A DNA stretch of 19,321 bases from Asterionellopsis glacialis (lineage: Eukaryota > Bacillariophyta > Plagiogrammaphyceae > Rhaphoneidales > Asterionellopsidaceae): positions 1-19,321 of the forward strand of contig WKLE02000473.1 in the NCBI GenBank assembly GCA_014885115.2, read 5' to 3'. Positions 9,523 through 18,963 of the stretch are shown one piece after another. Position numbers and translations under genes: made by a program. The notes under the pieces are model-generated. The model was not told the origin of the DNA. It saw nothing but the letters and a program-made list of their open reading frames with translations, and did not search any database. The stretch's first letter is position 1; every line of letters begins with the position of its first letter.

Positions 9523-10835
9523 ATGAAAATCATGAATTATAATGTTAGACCACAATTGTGTCTTGTTTGTCCTGGTTGTGAAGTGTTATGCCATTCCTCT
9601 CAATCCTATACATCACACTTGATAAAAAATGTGTTTTGTTTTGCAGTAGATCAGTGGGGTGTCAATATTAACCAACCATCTTCCCATCAAACAATCAATC
9701 CTGGTGAAAAACAAATCCAACAAACAAGACAAAGGCTGCAATTCTATACCAGAATGTAACCAAGAATTACAATAGTACAGTTGTTGATGATCCTTTGTAT
9801 CTTTAAGAAGATGTTAAAGATTCTGATACTGAAATTGAACCAAATGCCTTTGTTGATACAGTGTGTATGTTTGGTGTATGTTTGGTTTGGAAGAAATTCT
9901 GTCTGACAGGTCACAAACCTCCAAAATGTTTTCCAAAGAAACTAGATACTTTGTGAAATTATTACTTGCTCATTGGCAGCCCGCTTTATATTTTGGATAA
10001 TATCATAAAATGGGCAGTAGATGCTACAATGGTTGGGGTCACTTTTTGTTCTAACATGCCTTCTCATAATTTTTTTTTGAGTGATCTTAAAAAGCATTTC
10101 AAAATTTCTCCTATGAAATGCCAATCATTACTTTACCAACTAGAAGGTCAAGGATTTGAATCCCTACCTATTTTTAACTTCAAGGCAGTGCTTGCATGGT
10201 TGTTAAACGATGAAAGACTTATGCAACCAGAAAATTTAGTTATTCAACCTGACAATCCGGTGAAATTCCAAGACAAGTATAGCCTTCATACACTTGATGT
10301 AGATGAATTGCATACAGGTACTATCTGTTTTAATTCCATTAAGGAAACCTGCACTGGGCCAAAGGATGTTTTTGTTGGCATTGTGATGTACATTGATGGT
10401 ACCAGTCTAGGCATTTTTACAAATGCTACATTAGAGCCTGTTATGTTCTCTTTATCAATATTTAATAAAGAGAGTTGTAATAAATCCCGTACTTGGAGAC
10501 CTTTAGGATATGTCAAAAGGCCTGTTGACAATGTGACTGATAATGGTGAGGGATTAGATGCTCTGAAAGGTCATAACAATTGTAACTATCATTGTGCACT
10601 TAGATTGTTACTAAAAGACTTGATTGCAGTTCAAAAACATGAAGGTTTCATATGTGATTTGATCATAGGTAATCATACAAACTGTAATATGCATCTCAAA
10701 CTAAAATTAGTATGTGTCATTGGTGACTGTGAAGGTGCAGATCATTTTTGTTCCATGTATGCTTCCCATTCACAGTATGTGACTAGTTTATTCAAAAACT
10801 GTAAATGCTTGACTGAAGATGCCAACAGAGTGTCC
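9523..10835 (+). pseudogene. DDE transposase copy C, N-terminal two thirds
   Basis: An ATG at 9523 (a second in frame at 9532) starts NVRPQLCLVCPGCEVLCHSS followed by QSYTSH, a C2H2-like zinc finger suited to DNA binding. DQWGVNINQPSS follows, and then a degenerate stretch to about 9965. The long frame 9966-10853 is the best-preserved catalytic N-terminal half in the window: LYILDNIIKWAVDA, LEGQGFESLP, MQPENLVIQPDNP, DELHTGT, GIVMYIDGTSLGIFTNA with the probable first catalytic Asp, LEPVMFSLSIFNKES, WRPLGYVKRPVDNVTD, GHNNCNYHCALRLLL, and CVIGDCEGADHFCS with a probable second Asp. Homology with A and B stops at about 10830, shortly after CLTEDAN. The frame then runs on into unrelated DNA and ends at 10853. 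The C-terminal third is missing. Confidence 0.75.
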
Positions 10836-13413
10836 ATACAGACAGCATATTAATTTCTTCAATGCTACTGTTGCTGCTTTGATCAAGTTGTTGTTAAAGA
10901 GCTAATTGTTTTCCAATATGTGATGTAATTGCTTTCAAAGCTGTTTCAAATTTGTAGTTATCTTCTTTTTGAGTAAATTTGCTTGTGCACAACATACAGT
11001 ACATATTGAAGAACCTTCTAGCTTAACACTGATAATGGTATTATGTGCTAATAAATCACTTATGGTTTTGTTGTAACAATTCATAAAAATATCAAATTGA
11101 CCCCTTTTTAATGAAACTAAAAATGGATGCCATAATTGTGACATTCCATTCCAAGATGGCTAATTTATCACAGTATTTCTATCAAGAGTAACAGACGTTT
11201 TTTTTCTTGTTTAGATCTTTTTGAAACAATATGTTGCATGATCTGATGAGTGAAGATTCTGACATTTACCTATAGTATATTGTAAGATACTTGATTTAAG
11301 AATTTCAGATGATTTGTCAATTTATTAATTTGTGCATTTGTTCTTTCCATCTGGAGCTGTTCTTTGATGCATTTTATATCATCTTTATATTTGTTCATGT
11401 AAATTTCTTTGTTAAAATAGTAGCACACTGTTTGCTAATCATTTTACTGCTACATTCATTACAACAAATTATATTTTTCTTTCTGAAATGAGTTTCACCT
11501 CTTTTGTAATGTAAATTTATTAAATATTGTAATGAACATACTTAAAGTTTAGATTGGTCTTTACTTTGTGTACCATTGCAATCATGTAATGTACAACATT
11601 GCAAGCAATTCTGAGCTAGAAAATTATCCTCATGGAGTTATATTGTAATTAATTTGACAATGTACTCTTGTAGTTCATCCATTGCATCTTCATCTTTTTT
11701 ATGTTTGCTGCAATAATTTGTCCCTATTTTTAATCAAAATAAGTACATGTAGTATTTTCCTATCTTATCCCTTTACAGCAATACAAAAAGGGTCTACCTT
11801 ACCAAATATTCCACCTTTTTCTGTTGCTTTGTGTTCTTATTGGCCCTACCCTATGTTCATGTGCACATAAACCTGGATACTTTTATTGCAACATTTTTTT
11901 ATTCAAACGCGTATTCTTTGATAAATTCCATTTCATCATTTGGAGTGGGTGGTTTTGGATGTTCTCTGTAAGCATTTACTTGAATATGTAAATTTGAAAA
12001 ATCATCTGGTGTTAATGTGAAAAATATTGCAGGTAATCCAATCTTGTGTACATCTAAAAAGGTTTGCATTTGGTTTTTTAATGCAGTAGTTGTGTGTGCC
12101 ATTACTTTACATACAGTATTTATACCATTAAAAAATTTATCTGCACGATGGTTTAATGTTGGGAGACCTTCATTGTGACAAAATACAGGACTCTGTAAAT
12201 CCTTGAGACGGTGTCATCCAAAATCATCTCCAATACTTCTATTGGATGTTTCTTTTTTTCATCAAATGTATGACATCTTCATTGCGTTATTTCTATTGTA
12301 TATGTTATGCAATATCAAAACAAAGTTACTGTGGTGCACTCAAGGAAGAGAAAGTTGTACCAAATGTTGTAAATATGCAATGTTACTGATCACCAGCCTT
12401 TTGTTTGCTTTGGTGATTTCTTGTTACCTTGCAAAGGGAAATGCTTTCAATAAATTGTTACCCTCATAATCTTTCATAATCTTTTTGGTTGGTTTTTCAT
12501 GTAATGTCATATTTCTATTTACATTGTTCATTCTATTAACAAGTGTTGTGATAGATTATTTTTGATTTTTGTATCCATATTAGGTGTTACATCTTTTTCA
12601 TAAGGAAACGCAACTGTTACCTCAAAAATGTCCTAAATATTTTAATTCTATGACTCTACAATTCCTGAATTGTCAATTATATGAGGATGTACATTTCTGT
12701 TTTGATTTGCATCAATATCTTTACATAATTTATTGTTTTGTTGCAACTATTTTCTTGCAATGTCAATTGTATGCTGGTGTACTTTTATCTTCTATGTTTT
12801 GGTGAAGGGTCCAAGTCTGATCTGTTAGCTAACTTACTTGAATGATTACACTGTTAGCTTGTTTTAAGTTTGATGCATGCATAGTATGCCACCCCCAAAT
12901 GCATTGATGACATCCTGCACAGGATGCAAAACCTTGTTTATCAATTCAGCTTTTTAACATCATAGCTAATTCAACTTCATTCAGATCTTTTAATTGTTTT
13001 GGTACTGTATCTATTCTAAACTCATTACAAAATGTGAATCATGGTAATTTTGTATCTTTTTGCCAAGTTCTTTTTAATACAAGAATTGCATATTCTGAAC
13101 CTGGCCATTCCCATATTTTCATTGTTGTCATAAATATACTTAACATACTGCAATTTACAAGATAATAATATATTTTATACTTATGTATCATTTTTCTGAG
13201 AGTTCTTATAAGTATATTCATTTTTTAATGCAGAGGGCAAGTTATCTGGTTTTGTGAGTTTAAAATTTTGCTCCACATTAATATTTTTTCACAAAAAAGT
13301 GCACATGCAGATGTTTGATATATATTCGCATTTAGTTGTAACTTTAAACTTTTTAACTTTTGTTGAAATTTTGCTATAGCATTGTATACAGCTGTGGGAT
13401 GAATTTTCACCAT
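10836..13413 (-). pseudogene. Helitron-type Rep N-terminal region, heavily decayed
   Basis: Reading the minus strand, pieces in shifting frames follow the order of Helitron replicase N-termini. First come VKIHPTAVYNAIAKFQQKL (13413 onward) and a Cys pair segment FRICNSCIKKNLAKRYK (about 13090-13040). NEFRIDTVPKQLKDLNEVEL (about 13025-12965) matches the pattern of the DUF6570-like region. AELINKVLHP and GGG follow. The clearest part is 12215-11899: HTTTALKNQMQTF, then IGLPAIFFTLTPDDFSNLHI, typical of Helitron_like_N. Next come KGGIFGKVDPF and LHVLILI (11800-11730), where an HUH His-x-His is expected. Cys-rich pieces (LQCCTLHDC, ICCNECSSK) and KRGQFDIFMNCYNKTISDLL (about 11110-11050) follow. 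Family role: Rep nicks DNA for rolling-circle transposition. No PIF1 helicase part is present, because the sequence ends at the junction with copy C near 10835. Many stops and frameshifts. The family call is from remembered motif order. Confidence 0.6.
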
Positions 13414-14047
13414 TTTGGTTGGGTTTAATTTTTTGTAGTGAAATAAATATAATTATAATATTCAAAGGGAAACAATGCGGTGATCAATGATTGTGTCTTC
13501 TGTAATAATCTATATACTTTTATGCACTTTATTCATGACTCTTATTTGAAATAAGCTTTTAATACCAACTTTGTAACTAAAAAGTTGGACAGGAAAAATT
13601 GTGTTTTGCCCTATGCCAGTGTGCACGGCAGTTGGGTTACAACAATCAACTCCTCAGGGATTCAACAAGAGACAAGAGAAGACTTGTTTTTGTGAATATA
13701 AATTATTTAGGATTGGTTTAGTGAGATTCTATTTTTAACTTGGAGGAAAGGTTTAGTAACCAGAAAAACCTTCATTTGTCAGCCAGGCTGCCAGGTAGCA
13801 TTGCTTGAGGGAAGCTGATGTCACGACAATCTGTCACATCATCATTGTCTGTCCATTCACTTCAATCTGTCACTTTGTCATTGTCCATCTGTCCACTTTG
13901 TCACCATCTGTCCAACTGGTCAATCTGTGCATGGATGCATGCATTAGTTCCACTCACATACTTGGTATAGTGCATTCTCCCCCATGATTGAGGTATGCGT
14001 GCAAATACGCACTGGGAGTGCTTGGTTACAAATTGTCTTGTAGATGG
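13414..14047. other. Spacer between Helitron remnant and retroelement
   Basis: No gene is seen. It contains a short hairpin at about 13564-13587 (arms CCAACTTT/AAAGTTGG), the degenerate CTGTC-rich repeat at 13828-13925, and a small hairpin near 13995-14011 (TGCGT/ACGCA). Confidence 0.45.
13828..13925. repeat. Degenerate CTGTC/TTGTC-rich tandem repeat
   Basis: The words CAATCTGTCAC, TTGTCTGTCCA, CTTTGTCA and CATCTGTCCA recur at irregular short spacing over about 100 bp. It reads as an imperfect minisatellite and has no coding sense. Confidence 0.6.
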
Positions 14048-14073
14048 CTTACTAACTAACTAACTTACTAACT
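14048..14073 (-). repeat. TTAG-type microsatellite at the retroelement 3' end
   Basis: On the minus strand the sequence is a run of GTTA and TTAG tetranucleotides with one-base variants. The last retroelement frame ends inside it, with its TAG at 14062-14060. Several non-LTR lineages end in short tandem repeats instead of poly(A), so this is a candidate 3' terminus. Confidence 0.6.
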
Positions 14074-14225
14074 CATAGATTATACCATTATCATTGCTAT
14101 CTAGGTATGCATCGAATGCTTTATGACTCGCTAACTGGTCAGAGAAAAAAGAATCATCTCCTGTTAAACGAGTTGGGTTCTGTGTATAGTTAACTTCTGA
14201 ATGTTCAGTTGTGGGTGGCAGAGGG

Positions 14226-14288
14226 GAAATCTCAGAAAATGGCATGCGGTCACGCGTAGAGTGGTTGTGGGCCATTTTCTGAGATTTC
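14226..14288. repeat. Perfect 18-bp inverted repeat, 27-nt loop
   Basis: The left arm at 14226-14243 (GAAATCTCAGAAAATGGC) and the right arm at 14271-14288 are exact reverse complements. The arms do not extend inward or outward. It lies in the last frame of the retroelement, about 150 bases from its 3' tail, and would fold into a stable RNA or DNA hairpin. Confidence 0.95.
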
Positions 14289-16196
14289 GTCTTCTGCCAT
14301 GCACAAACTGAACTACTATTATAATGGAAACAGAAATCTATCTTTCCTGTTCTTTGGCTGCAAATTGTGCTTGTGTAATGTATGACAGCCATTCTCTTTG
14401 TTCGTTGTGCAGCTTCTGTAGTAACTTATTCAGTGTGGTGTTAAATTGCGTACGGTTGATCCAAATGAGCCCATCTGCTCCTTTTTTTCCATTCCTGATG
14501 TATTTTCCTATCCACTTCTTTCATGTCAAATTTGTCTATAGATACCTCCTTAGAGAAGAGTATGCCATAGGGAATGTGATAGTTGCCATGTACTGCGGAT
14601 GAGATTGGGGATCCAGTTTTTGCTGGTAAGGAAATGTTGCCATTTAGTCTCCTTGTGCCAATCTCCACATTGTGACCACTCTGCCAAGCAGGAATTGTTC
14701 CCAGCCTTGGAGGTTTTGGTCTTCAAGAGCTTGAGTAAGGGCTTCTGATGACAAACCATGATGCCATTGTGAAAGAAGGCCTATAAAGGTTCTGATGAAG
14801 TGTCCCAATGCTTCTTGTACCTCTGGTCAAGTGCCTATGGTTTGGAGGTAGCTATCAAATTTCTGGACAGCCGTTATTTTACATTGTATGGCTGAGGGGG
14901 AGGGGCACTGCAATATGTGTTGTGTGTCTTCATTGGGGCTCCCGCATTGAGGGCATGCATCTGTCTGCCAGAACTGCCATTGGCGCATGTTCCTTCCTGT
15001 TGGGCCAAAATGGAAAGCCATTTTGCTAATCCATCGTTTCCTTGTCTTTGTCTCTTTGCTCATGGCTGTTCCGATTGCTTGTGCATCCATCAGTTGTATT
15101 TGCTTTCTGGTAATTTTTTTGTTTTAACCCACCATTCAATGAGATCATTGTCTGCTAATGTTTGTGTGATTCGCTATTTCAGCTGCCTGCACATTTTTAC
15201 ATTACTACAGATCACTGCCCACTTTCAAGGGTGTGGGTGGGTGTCTCTCCTCTTGTTTAAACTTCAAATAGGCTTTAGCCAATGCATCCATTTAATCGTT
15301 GAGAACACCCCAGATATCTAATTTGAGGCCTTTCGGGATCCCCAGACCCAAAAAACCTTTGAATGCGTGTGTAGCCTTCCTTGGGAATTTGCGGTTTATG
15401 CGGGATTTTGGCAGTATTGCATTGAGAGGTTTATCAAGTAAAGTCTTTGATTGTTCCTCGTTTAGGCTCAGTGCCGGCAAAGTGTAGTCAATGGTTTTTG
15501 ATGGTTTTCAGTGCTTGAATCACATCACCTCCTGTAAGATCAGATTTTCTTATGTTGGAAGCCCAGACATTGGTTTTCTTCAGAAGTTGGTCAAATTGGG
15601 TGTCTTGTTGGCCATTAGGAGCCATAAATACTCCTAGAGTTTCAAAGGATTGATGAAGTTCTAGTTGTTGCATTGGTTTTAGTGTGCCATCAAAGTTTTG
15701 TACTTGAAGGGGGTTTGTGGCGCTGGTGTTTTTGTAACACCAAGATCCGTCAGTTTGTGTTTGAAGTCTATTAACCACCATGGGCTTTTCTCTTTTTTGA
15801 CTACCAATCCGCCTCCTGTTGATTGGACTAATCCTTCCCACATTGTTACTGCTTTTTGCATTTGTTCAAGTACTTCCTGAACGTTGTGGCCGGTTTGTAC
15901 CAGATTGGTGTCATTGACAAAAGCGTACCCAAACATTTGGATGCTTTCGGTTGATATTGGTACGTTGACGTGGATTCCAAAACCTTTGTTCCGCATAATT
16001 GCCATCAGGGGTGAGCTTGCAACTGCCCAAATGGTAAGTCCGGCACGGTTACCTTGATAGATGCCTTGTAGTGGTACTATCCAATCTTCACCTCCATATG
16101 GAATGTCAGAATCCCCAAATGCCATACGTACATGGTGGGTAAGGTGTTGTAAAGTATTAAACATAACTTGCACTTCTGGTCTTGGTATACCTACTC

Positions 16197-16223
16197 ATTG
16201 AAGACAGATTGAAGACAGATTGA
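16197..16223. repeat. 11-bp tandem duplication in the reverse transcriptase
   Basis: ATTGAAGACAG occurs twice in tandem (16197-16207, 16208-16218), followed by a partial ATTGA. The frame before it (with LLCQ) and the frame after it (with GIPRPEVQ) fit once 11 bases are discounted. The duplication is therefore the cause of the frameshift between the two RT halves. Confidence 0.85.
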
Positions 16224-17891
16224 TGCTATTGAATGTACTATCCTGTTGTAACAACTCTTCAAATCGTTCGTACATAAAATTCCCGGTTGGCGTCATTGAC
16301 ACAAGAGGTCCATTGTTCTGTATTTGTTAAGGGCATGTTCTATAGCTCTGTGTTTCTTCCTACTGTCATATTGTTCAGGCGCTAGGGTGTTGTTGGCCTC
16401 TGTATTTTTCATGGCTTTTTTAGCTATTGTTTTGTTTGTAAAATTGAAGTCAGCTTCAAAGAGTACTATTGTTCTAAGTTTACTCACGTGGAAGCTATTG
16501 GCTTTTTTCAGTGACTCTACATCTGTGTCTTGTTTCCATTGGTTGTAGTTGTATCCACCTTTCATGGCAATATAAAGCATTGTGGAGTCCCATGTAGCAA
16601 TTAGTGGGTCCCTAGCCATTGCTTTATAATGGCTGAAATAGATGAACCCATGGGAAGAGGTCTTCTCATTTGCTTTCCTCCACCCGTCCTGGTACTCTTG
16701 TACTGACAGTCCAGTTGTGAGGGGGGCTAGGTCCGGAGGTTGGCAAAGTTTGTGTAGGAGCTTATCTAAATAGAGGTCAGTACCTGGCACTGTGGTATAT
16801 TTGCCACTGAGAACTTTGGTTGCAAGCTTGGATGTCCCGAGGTAGCCGAGGTGTAGGTTGGCCGTTGCTGTCATTGGTGGTGTTGTGTGGGTCTGTGAGT
16901 ATTTCTTTATGTTCTCCTTGATGCAGGCTCGTTCGATTTCCTCTTTTTTGGTCCGCTCAATAGGTGTACCATTTGTGTTGTCTTCAATGACTAGATTTGT
17001 ACCTGCTACTCGGTTTTTCTTGATTGCAAATTGTATTCTTTTTGTGGATACTCGTGCTTGTTCTGTTGTTATTATTTGGCGTAGTTGTGCTGATGTTGCT
17101 GTGTGTTTCGCTCTTTGTTTTGCCTTCTTCTGTTTTTGGTGGTTGCACTGTTTCAGGGCTTTGTCCTCTGCGGCTCTTGCTGTTGCTAGTTCCATGTACC
17201 ATGTGTTGTGATGTTCTCTTGCATTTGGAGAAAAGTGTTTATAGTTGTTGAAGGCATCGCATAGCCGATCCTGGCAGTCATTGATAGTAAGCATCTCCTT
17301 AATTGTCTGCAGGGGCGTAGTAACTTTCGCTTTTTTTGCTAGGCGCTGTAGATGGTTTGAATTAATCTTTCTCCTTTCTTTCGTTCTAATGATGGCCTTC
17401 TAGAACTGGATGCATTTCTTAATGGTTGTGAATGCAGGGGAGTAAGGGATCTTCCCTGTACACAGTTTCCTGCAATTTTGATTGGCAAATTTTACTGTCT
17501 CTACCTTCAGATCGTCTAGGAGTTCCGCCTAGTTCACTAGTGTAGGGTGTAGGGGATATGATGCTTTCTTGAGTAGTACTTTAGCTCTATTCTCTAAATT
17601 GCTTTTGGTAATATATTCTTTCTATTTTGCACTGAACTTCCTCTAGATCCTTGGGTCAGTGGGGTTCATTCGTCTTGAGGGTAAGCGTGCAATTGGTGTC
17701 ATCGTGTGCCCAAATATGTGGGCCAATTCTACATCTATCCATAGGCATCAGTGGTCTGCTTTTGCATTCATCACTCCCTCTGTAAATTTGCCATATCCAG
17801 CTTTTACTGGTTGGATGTTCACTGATGTAAAGATTCCATTGATTGTTTTTGTCCCTCCTTTGTATGTTGCTGGGGGTCTGCCCTTAATTCT

Positions 17892-18347
17892 TTATCTCAA
17901 TGCATCATTTCTGTTTCTTTCTGAATTTTTTTTTTTCAATTTGGATTTCCAAAAGGTAGACAGGTGAGAAAGATCAAGCCTGAAAGCATCTTTGCTTTCT
18001 TCAGCATTGTTGATGATGTAGGTGGTTCCAACGGGAAACTGGGCAACAACACTGTGGAGAGTATGCTTGTCGTGCACCAGTTTTCGAGTTTTGAGAATAA
18101 CACTCAAAATTGTTTCTATGATCCTGGTGTTGGCCATTTTGGGGGGTAGAAAAGGGAACTTGGTGTCTCTCAAGTGCTTTGTCCACTTGAGAGACAACAA
18201 CCTAAGGTCCTTGAAATCGAACTGGTTGTTCCTCTTTGGGTTGGGAACTCCATTGCCCTGAAATTTTGTCATGCAGTAATGAAAATCCAAATAATATTTT
18301 GGATCATCAAGAGGATCAAGAGGAGGAGGAACAGCATTGGACGACAT
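17892..18347 (-). CDS. Unrecognised ORF, 3' part probably replaced by retroelement
   Basis: The ATG at 18347-18345 sits in a TTGCC-ATG-TCG context after a pyrimidine-rich leader, with an in-frame TGA a few codons upstream, so this start is credible. The predicted protein has 151 residues. It has a Pro-rich start (SSNAVPPPLDPLDDP) and then mixed segments such as LRLLSLKWTKHLRD, FPFLPPKMANTRIIETILSV and VVAQFPVGTTYIINN. No domain, signal peptide or membrane span is recognised. The last 20 or so codons after STFWK pass through an 11-base A run (17926-17936) and into sequence that fits the end of the retroelement endonuclease in the same frame. The C-terminus is therefore probably foreign, and the original gene was cut at about 17937. 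It could be a host gene remnant or an unrelated element ORF. Confidence 0.4.
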   Translation of the reverse strand: MSSNAVPPPLDPLDDPKYYLDFHYCMTKFQGNGVPNPKRNNQFDFKDLRLLSLKWTKHLRDTKFPFLPPKMANTRIIETILSVILKTRKLVHDKHTLHSVVAQFPVGTTYIINNAEESKDAFRLDLSHLSTFWKSKLKKKNSERNRNDALR

Positions 18348-18678
18348 GGCAATCAACAATCAACTGTTAAAAAATACACAACAATCAAACAAATGAAGAA
18401 GACAGGAAGAATTGGTGAGGATGTTATTTGATGTAATTTGTCGTTGGTCGGTATTTGTCGTTTGTCAGTAAACAATGACAAGAAACGAAGTGTGGACGAC
18501 ACAAGAGAGACCTCCCTCCAAACACTGCAGAAATGTTTTTGGGCGCTCCAAAAACTCAAAGTAAAAATTGGGAGCAAATGCGGTTTTTGTTCTTTTTACC
18601 TTACCCTAACTCTATAAGAGACCCCCCCAAAAAAACATTGAAGAAAACACTGCATTCCTATTGTCAACAATTCTGGCC
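18348..18678. promoter_or_regulatory. Candidate divergent intergenic region
   Basis: This lies between the minus-strand ORF starting at 18347 and the plus-strand candidate exon at 18679. It holds two near-identical motifs, TTTGTCGTTGGTC at 18437-18449 and TTTGTCGTTTGTC at 18454-18466. On the minus strand it has a pyrimidine-rich stretch and an AACAG acceptor-like site just before the ATG. A promoter role is inferred from position only. Confidence 0.25.
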
Positions 18679-18854
18679 ATGTTTTTTTTGCGCATATGCA
18701 CCAAAAAAACAGAAAAAAAACCATTAAAAACAACGATAAGAATGGCTCTTAGACATATTGGAATCATTGCATTGCACTGGTTGAAACGCCTGCCAAGTTT
18801 CTTTTTTTACATTTTTGTCTATTCCATGCAAATCGCTACCAATTTCTACTGCCG
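18679..18854 (+). CDS. Possible first exon with GTAAGT donor, unknown product
   Basis: A plus-strand frame begins at an ATG at 18679, with another in frame at 18742. It includes MALRHIGIIALHWLKRLP followed by a hydrophobic FFFYIFVY stretch. It reaches CCG|GTAAGT at 18852-18860, a textbook donor, so the TAA at 18856 would fall inside an intron. Starting at 18742, the protein would open with a signal-anchor-like hydrophobic segment. No continuing exon is identified before the satellite. The opposite strand also has an open frame here (18969-18724) with fairly normal composition, so the coding strand is uncertain. Confidence 0.2.
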
Positions 18855-18963
18855 GTAAGTAAACAAGAATATTTAAAAAAAAAATTGTCTGATTCACTGG
18901 AATATCAGTACATTTTGTATCAAGTGCACATTGATAGTCCACTTTAAATATATTCAAGACTCT

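Larger units (their letters stand above)
14060..17937 (-). pseudogene. 5'-truncated non-LTR retrotransposon (EN-RT-zinc knuckle), decayed
   Basis: Minus-strand order of domains: the end of an APE-like endonuclease (PPATYKGGTKTINGIF, then ADH-stop-CLWID at about 17740, where SDHR is usual); a linker with CRKLCTGKIPYSPAF; then a 333-residue frame to 16293 ending in LRTIVLFEADFN, EQYDSRKKH and ALNKYRTMDLLCQ. After a TGA, TNDLKSCYNRIVHS holds the first catalytic Asp of the RT. After an 11-bp duplication, GIPRPEVQVMFN, QGIYQGNRAG and GYAFVNDTNLVQT follow (16190-15900). A frameshift near 15760 leads to FETLGVFMAPNG and LPALSLNEEQSKTLL. A zinc knuckle CPQCGSPNEDTQHILQC (C-x2-C-x8-H-x3-C) lies near 14975-14920. 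A C-terminal domain continues to the TTAG tail with further frameshifts. Family role: the endonuclease nicks the target and the RT primes on it. The call of diatom-type RT comes from remembered family patterns. The element is inactive. Confidence 0.85.

Noticed and set aside
11309..12805. Plus-strand hydrophobic frames (11309-11491, 11682-11870, 12203-12469, 12584-12805)
   Set aside because: They are antisense to the Helitron-like frames, rich in Phe/Leu/Ile from T-rich DNA, and show no domain.
13564..13587. Hairpin with CCAACTTT/AAAGTTGG arms as a Helitron 3' terminus
   Set aside because: It lies on the 5' side of the minus-strand Helitron remnant, the arms are only 8 bp, and I saw no terminal CTRR in the right place.
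14324..17251. Plus-strand open frames over the retroelement, such as 14917-15321 and 16858-17211
   Set aside because: Antisense shadows: the minus strand carries ordered, recognisable RT motifs in the same interval, while the plus frames are Leu/Phe/Cys-rich with no motif.
14060..17937. TGA read as an amino acid (code change or selenocysteine) in the retroelement
   Set aside because: TAA and TAG also interrupt the same reading (17402-17400, 17894-17892), together with frameshifts and an 11-bp duplication. Ordinary pseudogene decay explains it.
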